From positions 1 to 20,710 of the IMG/VR virus record IMGVR_UViG_3300025769_001070: a stretch of 20,710 nucleotides of DNA. One strand, given 5' to 3'. Below, one piece after another: positions 1 through 8,705 of the stretch. Under the pieces are notes generated by a model. It did no database searches, had not been told where the DNA came from, and was given only the letters and a program-made list of their open reading frames with translations. Positions within the stretch are counted from its first letter, which is position 1. Every line of letters begins with the position of its first letter. Both the position numbers and the translations under genes were made by a program. This DNA is from a virus.

Positions 1-304
1 TAGAGGCAGGGTATGTCATGAAGACATCTTTATCACCTGCAGTAAAGTTAACAGCAGATGTACCATTAGAACCAGCTAAAACTGTAGTACGAGTAAGAGT
101 ATTGCCAGTATTCCAAGTACCAATACCAACCTCCCACTCGTCAGTGTTGCTAACTTTAGTAACAATGGCGTAGTAAGTCGTGTCACCGTCTGACATATAT
201 GATTGAAAAGTATCAAATGTAGCTACTGCACTGCCTAGGGTTAAATCCCCTGTACCCGTAGTCGTAGTGTTTACTTTAACACGATCTTTAATAATAAACG
301 CCAT
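1..304 (-). CDS. Phage virion-associated protein, 3' end cut by window
   Basis: The ATG at 304-302 is preceded by AAGGTAGA. The 101 visible residues begin MAFIIKDRVKVNTTTTGTGD and continue through Thr/Gly/Ser-rich beta-type sequence without a stop to the window edge, so the C-terminus is missing. The opening (hydrophobic IIKDRVK followed by a Thr-rich run and a T-F-x-S-Y/F-type segment) resembles a widespread small structural protein of marine phages, often found next to capsid or tail genes. It is the last visible gene of the minus-strand head cluster, 15 nt after the stop of the neighbour at 320-805. Role in the particle (fibre, decoration or tail component) cannot be decided from this fragment. 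Confidence 0.75.
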   Translation of the reverse strand, partial: MAFIIKDRVKVNTTTTGTGDLTLGSAVATFDTFQSYMSDGDTTYYAIVTKVSNTDEWEVGIGTWNTGNTLTRTTVLAGSNGTSAVNFTAGDKDVFMTYPAS

Positions 305-319
305 TGTTTATCTACCTTA

Positions 320-805
320 TTAGCTAATGCGAATAACTGCGTCAACACCTTCTGCGCCAACTGCAGGAAAGATTACTGTAAAATCACCATTAGTTGAAGT
401 AACGGTAGTAGTAAAAGCAAATACCGCAATAGCTTTGTTGCCTTGTGATGCATTATAAAGCAGTGCACCATCTGCTGAAATACTCAAGGATGAAAATAAT
501 TCGTTACTTATATCTACATAAGCACGTCCATCAGTTGTACTTAAAGAGATAGTTACGCCACTTAATACATTACCACCTGCTGTATATGTACCTTGAGTAG
601 CTGTTGCTTCATCATTATTGCCTTGAGTCAATGATTCACCATTGCCTGTGTCTGATGCACCATCGTAACTTTTAGTTCCAGCACCATAGTCATCTGTAGG
701 AGATGCTTTAATTAGTGCTATTTTTAGTGTGTCTGTATCTAGGTCGTGGACACCCCCAAGTAGCTCTTGCTTGAAGGTGTTGCACATCGCCGTTGTAATA
801 CCCAT
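320..805 (-). CDS. Phage structural protein of unknown role
   Basis: This 161-aa reading frame starts MGITTAMCNTFKQELLGGVH. I chose the ATG at 805-803 over an in-frame upstream start at 829 because AAAAGGA lies 7 nt before it. The protein is acidic and Ser/Thr/Gly/Asn-rich. The N-terminal stretch (cysteine, then F-K-x-E-L-L-x-G-x-H-D) and the segment DTLKIALIK are typical of small virion proteins found beside capsid genes in many tailed phages, where they are annotated as hypothetical structural proteins. The C-terminal half alternates polar and hydrophobic residues, consistent with a beta-rich fold. It lies downstream of the capsid gene in the same transcription direction. No enzymatic motif is visible. 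Confidence 0.8.
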   Translation of the reverse strand: MGITTAMCNTFKQELLGGVHDLDTDTLKIALIKASPTDDYGAGTKSYDGASDTGNGESLTQGNNDEATATQGTYTAGGNVLSGVTISLSTTDGRAYVDISNELFSSLSISADGALLYNASQGNKAIAVFAFTTTVTSTNGDFTVIFPAVGAEGVDAVIRIS

Positions 806-831
806 GGGAATGTCCTTTTCTGTAAGCACAA

Positions 832-855
832 AGGGGCCAGTCAGTACCAGCCCCT
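832..855 (-). terminator. Weak terminator-like hairpin after the 869-1279 gene
   Basis: Read on the minus strand, the arms AGGGGC (855-850) and GCCCCT (837-832) form a 6-bp GC-rich stem with a 12-nt loop, followed by two more T residues and a mixed tract. It lies 13 nt after the stop of the preceding gene and before the ribosome site of the next. The T-run is short, so partial termination or an mRNA 3'-end stabiliser is more likely than a full stop. Confidence 0.4.
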
Positions 856-868
856 AAGTTTAATTTAA

Positions 869-1279
869 TTATGCAAGAGTGTCACGAACAACTTCTGCTG
901 CACCACGAGTTGCCTCGTTTACATCAACAACAATTGCCCATACACGAGCAGTTACTGTTGCCGCTGGTGAAGCACCTGCTGTACCAGTTACGTCAATAGT
1001 ATCCTCTGTTGCGACTACACCTTGTGTTTGTGTACCGAAAGCAAAGTCACCTGCAGAACCACTATCAACTGCAGTAGCAGCCATGAAAGTAGTTGTGCCA
1101 TCTGTAACTGTGACATCATAATCTGCAGAGTCCATAGCGTCGATTAGCTCAACACCTGAAGCTAGAACAAGAGTACCTGCACCAACCGTTGGACCTGTTA
1201 CTGTGCCAGTTGTAGTTGGAAGTTCAACTTCCTTTTCAACCATGTATGCTTTTGAAAGCAAAGAAGTAGATTTAGCCAT
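869..1279 (-). CDS. Small virion protein next to capsid, possible head decoration
   Basis: 136 aa, ATG preceded by an excellent AAGGAGG. After a short polar N-terminus (MAKSTSLLSKAYMVEKEVEL) the rest is almost entirely Gly/Ala/Thr/Val/Asp, with repeated short beta-type stretches and very few aromatic or basic residues. It lies directly downstream of the major capsid gene (14 nt between the capsid stop and this start). That position and composition fit a head decoration or head-fibre protein. This is an inference from location; no family was recognised with certainty. A terminator-like hairpin follows it. Confidence 0.75.
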   Translation of the reverse strand: MAKSTSLLSKAYMVEKEVELPTTTGTVTGPTVGAGTLVLASGVELIDAMDSADYDVTVTDGTTTFMAATAVDSGSAGDFAFGTQTQGVVATEDTIDVTGTAGASPAATVTARVWAIVVDVNEATRGAAEVVRDTLA

Positions 1280-1293
1280 TGTAAAAACCCTCC

Positions 1294-2391
1294 TTATGCC
1301 AAGTTATATGCTGCAGTAACGATTGCTTCTGGGCGAAGAATCTTGCGACCATATAGGTGCATACCACGAACAATGTCAGCAAATGAATCAGGGTCACGGT
1401 ATGTTTCAGTTTTATTGATCTGCTGTGCAGTCGCAATTGCTGAATCATGTCCCGCAACAATTACACCAAAGTTAGAAGCGTTTGAGCCACCAACTGTAGA
1501 TGAGCCTGTTCCGACTGATGGTAGGTTGTTAGATGTGTAAACACGGAAGCCGTGTAGGTTATTTACAACCAAACCGTTTTGTAGACCAGAGCCACCCCAA
1601 TCTGCTTGCATTAGGCGTGAGTCTTCGTCTTTTAGGATTTCCATAAACACTGGGTCTACAACAATCCAACGGCCTTGTGAGTCAACATTTTGTTGATCCA
1701 TCAAGCGTGACATACGTGCAAGAATTTGTAGTGGGAATGCGTTACCTGCAGTTGCAGATTTAGCAGCAGTCGCACCACCAGCACGTGCCTCAATACCGAT
1801 TGATTGGTTTGCAGTACCTGCAGAACCTGATGTGTTTGTGAAATCAGATGCGTCTAGTGACATAGTAGCCAACAGTTCTGCACCTACTAGGTTTGCACCG
1901 TCTGATGCATCGTCAATGGCTTTAGTACCATTAACAACATCATTTACAACACTTGCGTTTGCGTGTAGTGACGCTTGTTTCCAACCAGATAGATAGCCAA
2001 GAACTTCTTGATCCATTTGGTCAGCCAAACGATATGCTGCACGATCCGATGCAAGGCTTCCGAAATTGACGTGGCTGTGGGCTTCCTCAATGTCGTCAAC
2101 CTTAAAGGCAAAGTAGTTAGCCTTATCAATGGTCAATGAAAAATCTTCATCGTCCAAGTCTTGTGGCGTGATTTGTGTTCCACGCTGATATGATTTTACA
2201 GTGATTTCTGGCTCTTTGATGATCTTAACTGTGTCGCCCATTTGTGCGATTTCACCAAAATAGTCAGAGTTTGTCACTGCCTCAACAACAGATGCCTTGC
2301 GGAATGCAAGTTGCACCTGTTTGGAATAGATCACTGGTGAGAAATTACCGTTAGGTAAGTTACCGTGACCTGCTGCTTTTGCGAATGCCAT
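1294..2391 (-). CDS. Major capsid protein (HK97-fold type)
   Basis: 365 aa, normal for a phage major capsid protein, with TTTAGGAGAATA before the ATG. The N-terminal half has features shared by capsid proteins of this group: an IYSKQVQLAFRKASVVEA-like segment, then V-x-I-x-x-E-P-E-I-T-V and KSYQRGTQITPQDLDDEDFS, followed by a DQMDQEVLGYL helix. The C-terminal part has a W-I-V-V-D-P-V-F (M/L)-E-I-L-K segment, GFRVYTSNNLP, and a closing GRKILRPEAIVTAAYNLA, which are typical conserved capsid blocks. It follows a scaffold-like gene and has its own promoter (2616-2643) and a leader hairpin. There is no protease gene beside it, so maturation by a linked protease is not evident. Confidence 0.92.
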   Translation of the reverse strand: MAFAKAAGHGNLPNGNFSPVIYSKQVQLAFRKASVVEAVTNSDYFGEIAQMGDTVKIIKEPEITVKSYQRGTQITPQDLDDEDFSLTIDKANYFAFKVDDIEEAHSHVNFGSLASDRAAYRLADQMDQEVLGYLSGWKQASLHANASVVNDVVNGTKAIDDASDGANLVGAELLATMSLDASDFTNTSGSAGTANQSIGIEARAGGATAAKSATAGNAFPLQILARMSRLMDQQNVDSQGRWIVVDPVFMEILKDEDSRLMQADWGGSGLQNGLVVNNLHGFRVYTSNNLPSVGTGSSTVGGSNASNFGVIVAGHDSAIATAQQINKTETYRDPDSFADIVRGMHLYGRKILRPEAIVTAAYNLA

Positions 2392-2561
2392 TTTTATATT
2401 CTCCTAAAAAGCAAGACAGATGCAAAACTAACTATACTTATCTAGAGGCTAATAGTCTATGGGTGCATACATGTTATAATATATAATGATCGGTTATATG
2501 TTATACCACATACGGGCCACTCTTATTAGGTTGTCCGAAAGGATATGTTGTTTGCTAAAAT

Positions 2562-2602
2562 ATATGTAGTACAGGTAACCATAAAGGGGCTGTACTACAT
2601 AT
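2562..2602 (-). promoter_or_regulatory. Perfect 13-bp stem-loop in the capsid mRNA leader
   Basis: ATATGTAGTACAG (2562-2574) and CTGTACTACATAT (2590-2602) are perfect inverted repeats with a 15-nt loop. With the promoter at 2616-2643, transcription should start near 2609, placing the stem within about 7 nt of the mRNA 5' end. Such 5'-terminal stem-loops protect mRNA from 5'-dependent decay, which would suit the abundant capsid message. Alternatively it ends the scaffold transcript, but only ATTTTA follows the stem on the minus strand, a poor T-tract. Confidence 0.7.
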
Positions 2603-2615
2603 GATTATACATATA

Positions 2616-2643
2616 GTTATACTTAAAAAAATCTATATGTCAA
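2616..2643 (-). promoter_or_regulatory. Sigma70-like promoter for the capsid gene
   Basis: On the minus strand TTGACA (2643-2638) is followed by a 16-bp AT-rich spacer and TATAAC (2621-2616), a near-consensus housekeeping promoter. It begins just after the stop of the scaffold gene and points into the 225-nt leader of the capsid gene. This would boost capsid over scaffold and portal, in line with the copy numbers needed for a head. Confidence 0.7.
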
Positions 2644-2647
2644 GAGT

Positions 2648-3502
2648 TTAACGTGCAGAACCTGATAAATCATAGACAAACGATCCTGTACGAATAGCTT
2701 CCATAATTTCATCTGAACGTTTCTCGTATTCTTGAGCAGACATTTTTTGTACGTCTGACTCTAGAATTACTGTAGCTGTAGACGAATCAGTAGGACGACT
2801 ACGGCTATCTCTTGTTCCTACAGAACGGGCTGCGTCCTTGCTAGAAACAGTTTTCTTTTTACCTGTAATGCCACGATCAGCTTTATACAGGTCAATAGCA
2901 CGTGCTGCTGAACGTGCGTCATTACCATTTTCATACAGTGCATCTTGTATCCATTTAGGTTGTTCTTCTGCCCAATCATGGAAGTCATCACTGTCACGGA
3001 TTTCATCAAAGTCTGGGTGTAAACGCATTAACTCTGCTTCAGCTTTTTCACGAGATGCATTAATACGCATTTCATCTACAGCTTTAACACGATCTTCTAA
3101 TGCAGCAGCTTGTTCTTTTGCCTTTTTAATTGCAATAGTTTCTACAATTGCAGCTACATCAGGATACTTTTGGGTCCACGCATCGATGTCCTCATCAGAC
3201 TTTGGTAGCTTAATTTCTTTTTTAGTTGCGTCAGTTAGTTGAGATTGTAAAGATTCAAACTTATCTGACCACTCTTTTTCTTTTTCCTGCATATGGCGGC
3301 GTAAATCACCATACCGTTTTTTAAAAGAACGTTCTTCTGCACCTTGAGGTTCTGGTTCTTTATCCTGTTCTACTTCACCTTTTTGTTCAGCTAATAGATT
3401 TTCTAGTTCTTCTTCTTCTTTTTTTAAACGATCTTCATTCTTATATTTTTTATTTATAAAAGCAGTTTTAGTTTCTACTTCTTCTACCATTGCTTCTGTC
3501 AT
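2648..3502 (-). CDS. Capsid scaffolding protein
   Basis: 284 aa, strongly charged, with AGGAAAC before the ATG. The N-terminal third is Glu/Lys-rich and predicted coiled-coil (KKEEEELENLLAEQK and a following MQEKEKEWSDKFESLQSQL region). The middle has helical segments (IKLPKSDEDIDAWTQKYPDVAAIVETIAIKKAKEQ; here from about residue 97), and a LHPDFDEIRDSDDFHDW motif lies near residue 160, a block often seen in phage scaffolding proteins. The C-terminus is Ser/Arg-rich then ends with a short helix. Position directly before the major capsid gene is the classic scaffold location. It would act inside the procapsid and be expelled or degraded on maturation. Confidence 0.85.
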   Translation of the reverse strand: MTEAMVEEVETKTAFINKKYKNEDRLKKEEEELENLLAEQKGEVEQDKEPEPQGAEERSFKKRYGDLRRHMQEKEKEWSDKFESLQSQLTDATKKEIKLPKSDEDIDAWTQKYPDVAAIVETIAIKKAKEQAAALEDRVKAVDEMRINASREKAEAELMRLHPDFDEIRDSDDFHDWAEEQPKWIQDALYENGNDARSAARAIDLYKADRGITGKKKTVSSKDAARSVGTRDSRSRPTDSSTATVILESDVQKMSAQEYEKRSDEIMEAIRTGSFVYDLSGSAR

Positions 3503-3584
3503 TATAGTTTCCTACACTGGGGCCACCGTAGCCATGTTGGTTAGGGGGATGGGTAGCCAGCAAATATAACAAGTTAATGTGTTG

Positions 3585-4007
3585 TTATCGCACAGGCATG
3601 TCAGGCTGTTCTTCCAATTGACGTTGTATTTCAAACTCACGTCTCATGTTTGGGGAAGGTGCTCTGAACATTCTTTCAGTTTCGTCTTGAGGTTCTTCTT
3701 CGTTTACGTCTTCTCGTTGCATCCGACCTTGGAACTCTTCCACGGGTTGTACGCCTTCTGGATTTAGTACGGCATCTTCAGCCATAAGATTTAATTGTTG
3801 ACTAACTGTTCCTGTAATCTCAGGTCCAAGTAATTTGCCAATAAGTTGAAACTCTTCAGAGCCATACATATCTAGCAAAGATAATTTTTCTTCATCTGTT
3901 AAATTGTCTAAACGATCCGCTAAAGTACTCTTAAATTCATTAACAGTCATATTTCCAACTGACTGCATAGAAGACTCCATACCTTGTAATAGTTCTTCCT
4001 CTTCCAT
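3585..4007 (-). CDS. Acidic hypothetical protein between mosaic protein and scaffold
   Basis: 140 aa beginning MEEEELLQGMESSMQSVGNM. I took the ATG at 4007 because GAAAGGA lies 6 nt upstream; an in-frame TTG at 4022 overlaps that ribosome site. The protein is acidic, helical in the first half (NEFKSTLADRLDNLTDEEKLSLLDMYG) and more extended and charged toward the C-terminus. It begins 1 nt after the end of the 799-aa gene (TAATATG), suggesting translational coupling. The placement between portal and scaffold suggests a head-assembly accessory role, but I do not recognise the family. Confidence 0.8.
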   Translation of the reverse strand: MEEEELLQGMESSMQSVGNMTVNEFKSTLADRLDNLTDEEKLSLLDMYGSEEFQLIGKLLGPEITGTVSQQLNLMAEDAVLNPEGVQPVEEFQGRMQREDVNEEEPQDETERMFRAPSPNMRREFEIQRQLEEQPDMPVR

Positions 4008-4008
4008 A

Positions 4009-6408
4009 TTAAGTCCTTTCAATATCTACTAGATCGTTACGTAGCATTTTATATAATGCAATTGTATAGGATGGAACATAGAAAAACAAGAGGCCAATTA
4101 AAGATTTTAAAGATTTTTTATTTTTAACTCTTGAATCATAAAAACCATCAGACAACCACTGAATAATTTTATTATCTACGTGAGGTGCAATAATTGTTTT
4201 ACCAAATACTGTGTAGCCATTACGCCATAGCTTTGTATCAAACTTATTTTCTGGTTTTGAATCCATACACCACTTAATAAGTTTCATCTTTTTAATTGTG
4301 GGCCAATAGCCTTTGTCGTTTAAAGCAGTTGCTACGTAGCAGCTATAGTCACCAAATAGTCCACCTGTATCTTTGTCACCATCTTTTTCTTTTGCTGCTG
4401 CTTCTTCTTTACGCATAGCGTCTGTTTTATACTTAGCAAAAATTCTTGTTCCAGTCCCTTCGTCTTTTGTAGCTGTTCCATTTTCAACAGCACGATGAAC
4501 ACTGCCACCAAATCTAATTGCTTGATCTCTACTTCCAGCACTCATAGTTGCACCTAATGCTTGTGCTGCAGCTAAATCGGCTGGGTCTTTAGTTTTTTCA
4601 TATTTTTTCATGGCATCTGCATATGTATCTTGTCTTTGGCGGTGCGCTGCAATAATAGCGTAATGATCTGCAGTACTAGAATTGCCACTACTTATAGCGT
4701 TATCATATGCCTGTTGTTCTCTGATAGAAAGATTTCCAGATGATTGAGGCATACCAGAGTTATTTGTTTTGCCTGTAGCTACAAATCCTGTAGCACCTCT
4801 TGATAAATTATTACTACTTACGTTATACTTAGGACCCTTGTTAGCATATTCTTTATAAAATTTTGAACGGCCTTCTGCAGAAAAAACAGAATCTAATCCC
4901 ATTACAGCTTCTTTTACATCATTAAATAGTGCATTTCCAAATGCTTTAGAGTTTCTAAAGAATCCACCTTCTTTATAGTCCTTTAGTTTTTGTGCATGTT
5001 CTTTTGATAGACCTTTACCCTCACGCCAACCTGCAAATCTGTCATCTAAAACCTTTTCAATATCACTTTGTTCTTTAAGTCCTGCTGCAGAAGTAAGCCC
5101 ACCTATAATAGGACTAAGACCAAACATTGATTGACCTGCACCAAGCACTCGTTTATTATCTAACCACATGTCCAAAAGATCATCAGCACTACCAGTTGCT
5201 AGTTTTTCTTGTTTTGCTTTGTAATTAGCTTGTTGACGTTCACGATCACCTGCTTCTTTTAATTGGCGTATTCTATCTTTATCGCCGCTATCAGAAGGTT
5301 GTCGTATTGTTTGTGTGCTTGCAACGGTAGTAGCACCAGTATCTGTACTTGGTGCACCACCACCAGCAATGTAATCATCGTATTTAATGTAACCTGCAGG
5401 AACAGCCTGTACTGGGTTTCCAAGATGCTCATCAATCATCATTGTCTCACCAGTAGCTGGATTAATGTATTTTACTTTTTTATACGCATCACTAACATCA
5501 TCTACAAATTCAGACGCAGGTGTTTCAAACGTAGGTGCAACTTGAGGTGTAGGTTCAGCTTGATATAGTGGAGAGAATCCCGCTGTTGGAGCAGCTACGG
5601 GTGGTACTGGTACTACACTGCTTGGAGGAGTAGGTTGTACTATAGGTAGAGGTGTAACAGGATTAGCATATATAGAAGGTTGCTGTCCCATTACGCCTGT
5701 GCTTAATTGCTGTTGTTCTGTACTAGGAACAAAAGTACCTTCCGCTGCGTGTATCATACCGCCATGTGCTTTTTCTTTTGGTTCCATAGGCTCTGCAACA
5801 ATAATAAGATCATCCATTGTAAATGGAATATCGTCAGGCAATGTAGCTTCATCAGCATTCCCCATCTGCCCCATAGCTTCCATTTTCTTCATGCCCATTT
5901 TAGCTTCTTGTCGTAACTCCATAAGTTTTTCTAAACCATGATAGCGTACTACGTCAGCAGGAAAAACAAACTCTCCTTCACTTAGCATAGCAGGAATGTC
6001 ATCTCGCACTTCCTCACGACTACTTCCAGTAGGAACATCGTTTCCTGATTCCTCATCTACCATGCCACCTTCTTCTTCAAGGCCACCTTCTTCAAACATA
6101 GACATTTGGTCTTTCATAGTAGTTCCACCTTTATTAAATTCAAGAGATTTACTTCGTTCTTCTGCAGCACTAATAGCTTCTTTTAATTCGTCATGCACAC
6201 TAGTAGGCTCTATCAAACCTTCGTCTAACATTTCTACTAATTGATCTTCTGAATATTGTTTACCGCCATGTATAGTAGGAACATTAATCCACTTACCTTT
6301 GTATTCAATAGTTGTAGATTTTTCAGATACCATTTCACCTTCAGGTGTTTCGTACACGTCACGACCTGCTTGTGTTTGTTTGCCTGTTTTCTTTCCTACA
6401 TTAGCCAT
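4009..6408 (-). CDS. 799-aa mosaic phage protein with CYVATAL C-terminal domain
   Basis: A large multi-part protein. Residues about 24-75 contain GKWINVPTIHGGKQYSEDQ, a short module also seen in other phage virion proteins. Around 136-165 is DDIPAMLSEGEFVFPADVV plus YHGL, a block common in marine phage proteins. Residues about 245-300 are Pro/Val-rich and likely disordered. The middle is Gln/Lys/Ala-rich and helical. The last ~113 residues (from 687) open with CYVATAL, continue with conserved Trp/Tyr/Lys-rich sequence and include a hydrophobic stretch (LIGLLFFYVPSYTIALY). It overlaps the previous gene by 8 nt (ATGGCTAA). Ribosome site is weak, so coupling is likely. The position between portal and scaffold suggests a virion or ejection protein; function unknown. 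Confidence 0.8.
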   Translation of the reverse strand: MANVGKKTGKQTQAGRDVYETPEGEMVSEKSTTIEYKGKWINVPTIHGGKQYSEDQLVEMLDEGLIEPTSVHDELKEAISAAEERSKSLEFNKGGTTMKDQMSMFEEGGLEEEGGMVDEESGNDVPTGSSREEVRDDIPAMLSEGEFVFPADVVRYHGLEKLMELRQEAKMGMKKMEAMGQMGNADEATLPDDIPFTMDDLIIVAEPMEPKEKAHGGMIHAAEGTFVPSTEQQQLSTGVMGQQPSIYANPVTPLPIVQPTPPSSVVPVPPVAAPTAGFSPLYQAEPTPQVAPTFETPASEFVDDVSDAYKKVKYINPATGETMMIDEHLGNPVQAVPAGYIKYDDYIAGGGAPSTDTGATTVASTQTIRQPSDSGDKDRIRQLKEAGDRERQQANYKAKQEKLATGSADDLLDMWLDNKRVLGAGQSMFGLSPIIGGLTSAAGLKEQSDIEKVLDDRFAGWREGKGLSKEHAQKLKDYKEGGFFRNSKAFGNALFNDVKEAVMGLDSVFSAEGRSKFYKEYANKGPKYNVSSNNLSRGATGFVATGKTNNSGMPQSSGNLSIREQQAYDNAISSGNSSTADHYAIIAAHRQRQDTYADAMKKYEKTKDPADLAAAQALGATMSAGSRDQAIRFGGSVHRAVENGTATKDEGTGTRIFAKYKTDAMRKEEAAAKEKDGDKDTGGLFGDYSCYVATALNDKGYWPTIKKMKLIKWCMDSKPENKFDTKLWRNGYTVFGKTIIAPHVDNKIIQWLSDGFYDSRVKNKKSLKSLIGLLFFYVPSYTIALYKMLRNDLVDIERT

Positions 6409-6622
6409 GCTTTAATACTTCATCTCTTAGTAACTTCAATCTACGCAACTGATAGATAGCACCTTGTGCTCTGTGTACCGCAACTACTTCAACTGACTGT
6501 TCCATAGTACGATGTTGCTGTGCAATTAAATAATCTAAGTACTCTTCAAACTTACGCCATTGGGCTTGGTTGTTGACTAGCCCCTTGATTTTGCTGAGGT
6601 GCTCCTTGTCCTGCATTGCCAC
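6401..6622 (-). CDS. Small helical protein coupled to portal gene
   Basis: 73 aa if it starts at the GTG (6622), 71 aa if it starts at the ATG at 6616; AAGGA is 4 nt before the first and 10 nt before the second, so the start is uncertain. The sequence (KIKGLVNNQAQWRKFEEYL, then IAQQHRTMEQS and a VHRAQGAIYQLRRLKLLRDE tail) matches a recurring small phage protein type encoded right after portal genes. It overlaps the portal reading frame by 71 nt and the next gene by 8 nt. It is helical throughout and likely structural or an assembly helper. No catalytic motif. Confidence 0.75.
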   Translation of the reverse strand: MAMQDKEHLSKIKGLVNNQAQWRKFEEYLDYLIAQQHRTMEQSVEVVAVHRAQGAIYQLRRLKLLRDEVLKHG

Positions 6623-8693
6623 TAAATCCTTGTTCTTCTGGTGTAGGTGCTTGGCCTGTGCCTATAGTACCACCACCTGCTCCTGATGTATCCATTGGGT
6701 TTGCTCCTGCTGGTGCTCCCCCTTGCTGCTGTTGTTGCTCTTGTTGAAACTGTTTCATTAGTTCAGCTTGAATTGCAGCATCACTTATATTGTTAGTTAC
6801 TTTGTCGGGGTCAAGGTCTAGAGACTTTGCAATCTCACGAATAATATATTGAAACTTAGCAAATGGAGCAAGTGCTGGGTTAGATGCAACCTGCATAAAT
6901 TGCATAAGTCGTTGGCTACGTACTTCGTTAGCCATAAGCGATTCTGTCCCACGTGCTTTAACTTCTAGGTCACCTTTAATTTCAGGATCAAAGTCAAACT
7001 GCATATTAAAACGGAACATGCCCTCACCTAGTGGGCGCAGTAGATAGTCATCTACATTTTTAATAACATTCTTGATGCTGCCAGTAGCAGCACCCATTAA
7101 CATACTAATACCAGACGCTGTACGCCCTATGCCCTGAACACCTGTTTGTCCATGAGCAAATGATGGGAAGCCAGTAGACTCGTCGGCAAGTACTCGTGCT
7201 TTATCAAACAACTGTAAGTTTTCACCTGCAACGTTAGGAAACTTAGTACCAAAGATAGCTTGCCCTGGTGCACCACCCTGTCTACGGAATACTTTCCCTG
7301 GGTATACTGACAGGTCTTGGCCTGGAACTAGGTTAGTTTCATCTACCTCAATCAATAGGTTGCCAGACAATACAGCATTATCTACAGCCATTCGCATAAA
7401 ACCGTTCATCAGTGTCTGTGTGTCATCCATGTTTTCAGCAATGCCAACACCAAAGAATGAATACGGATTAAGTTCATACGGAGATGCCATATATGGAATC
7501 TTGGCAGGTTTAAATGGATTCATAACCATACGCAGTAGTTTGCCATTACAAATCCAAACGTTAGCCTGTAGTTCATCAGTATCTTGTAGCTCACGAGGAA
7601 TATCTACCCCTTGCTCCATTAGCATGTCTACGTCAACCATGCCCCAATACTCTAAAACTTCAAAACGTTCTACGCCATGTTCAGGTGCATAATCGGATAG
7701 ATCATCTTCCCAGTATTCTTTATTGTAGTTTTCTCCTAGTGAAATTACTTCTTCAATAACAGAGGCACGAAAGAATGGACGTTTCTTTAAGCCACGCAAT
7801 TGTGAACGTGACATTTTATGACGCTCAATAACATACTGTGCTTCATCCATATTATTTGCATCGGGGTCTGGATAGAAGTTCCACACAGATACATGTGATA
7901 CTTGAGGAACAGTTTTAAACACTGGATTATATTCACCAGTTTCTTCATCCCAGTTTGGATATTCTTTATCTATAGCAAACGGCCCTTTCATAATGCCCGT
8001 ACCAAACAAGGCCATTTCAAAAGCAGTATTGCGTAAATGTTTAGATGCGGAAGATTCTTCTAACTGATCTTTAATTTTCTTTTGCATCTTTTTTGCAGCA
8101 ATCATTGCTGGGCTAAAAGTAACCGAAGTAGGAGTTGTTCCCTTGCCTACTTGAACACCATTAATAGGTTCTAATTTTTTTCTAAGTTCAGGATTAAGTA
8201 ACTCCTGTAATGTTTTTGCTGTTGCTCCTGCTGGAAGTTCTTTGCCATCTCCCCTAAATCCATAGGGAGATATAGGCTCTGACTTTTTATCTTCACGTAA
8301 TTCTTCTGGTAAAGCAGGGTCAAAAGAAACTTCCTCTACAATACCATCAGGTAATTCGGTAGGATCAATGCTAATAGGAAAAGAGTTCTTTGCAAAAAGA
8401 ACATCAGCAATTTGTCCGTAAGCAGCAAGAGTTTTTGTCTTTGTTACTTTAATAAATACACGAGACTTTTCAGCTTCTGTAAATTGAACATCTGGTCCAT
8501 AGATACCACGATAGTTACGATATGCACGTAACCAACGTTCTTCATCTTGTCTACGATAATCATCTGCACGATTATACTTTTCCATAATAAATGGAATAAT
8601 ACTGGATGTATCAGCATCATCTACATTTGTGTCTTCTGTATCTTCTAGGACAATTGCATCGTCTTCGATAAAGACTTCACTCTCTTCTGCCAT
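6552..8693 (-). CDS. Portal protein
   Basis: 713 aa, with AAAAGGAAA before the ATG. After an acidic N-terminal tail (EDDAIVLEDTEDTNVDD) comes a recognisable portal start: an FIMEKYNRADDYRRQDEERW helix, YRNYRGIYGPD and VFIKVTKTKTLAAYGQIADV. The centre has VSVWNFYPDPDANNMDEAQY and VIERHKMSRSQLRGLK, motifs seen in podovirus-type portals. Later the INxL-like region includes GFMRMAVDNAVLSGN and the ATGSIKNVIKNVDDYLLRP helix. The last ~70 residues are Gln/Gly/Ala/Pro-rich and disordered, and their DNA doubles as the start of the next gene. It forms the dodecameric DNA entry vertex and lies directly downstream of TerL, the usual order. Confidence 0.9.
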   Translation of the reverse strand: MAEESEVFIEDDAIVLEDTEDTNVDDADTSSIIPFIMEKYNRADDYRRQDEERWLRAYRNYRGIYGPDVQFTEAEKSRVFIKVTKTKTLAAYGQIADVLFAKNSFPISIDPTELPDGIVEEVSFDPALPEELREDKKSEPISPYGFRGDGKELPAGATAKTLQELLNPELRKKLEPINGVQVGKGTTPTSVTFSPAMIAAKKMQKKIKDQLEESSASKHLRNTAFEMALFGTGIMKGPFAIDKEYPNWDEETGEYNPVFKTVPQVSHVSVWNFYPDPDANNMDEAQYVIERHKMSRSQLRGLKKRPFFRASVIEEVISLGENYNKEYWEDDLSDYAPEHGVERFEVLEYWGMVDVDMLMEQGVDIPRELQDTDELQANVWICNGKLLRMVMNPFKPAKIPYMASPYELNPYSFFGVGIAENMDDTQTLMNGFMRMAVDNAVLSGNLLIEVDETNLVPGQDLSVYPGKVFRRQGGAPGQAIFGTKFPNVAGENLQLFDKARVLADESTGFPSFAHGQTGVQGIGRTASGISMLMGAATGSIKNVIKNVDDYLLRPLGEGMFRFNMQFDFDPEIKGDLEVKARGTESLMANEVRSQRLMQFMQVASNPALAPFAKFQYIIREIAKSLDLDPDKVTNNISDAAIQAELMKQFQQEQQQQQGGAPAGANPMDTSGAGGGTIGTGQAPTPEEQGFSGNAGQGAPQQNQGASQQPSPMA

Positions 8694-8705
8694 TTACTTT
8701 TCCTT

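Noticed and set aside
879-1121. Plus-strand open frame of 80 aa opposite the structural gene
   Set aside because: Antisense shadow of the 869-1279 gene, with no ribosome site and low-complexity Ala/Val/Thr composition. Other antisense frames in the head region were rejected for the same reason.
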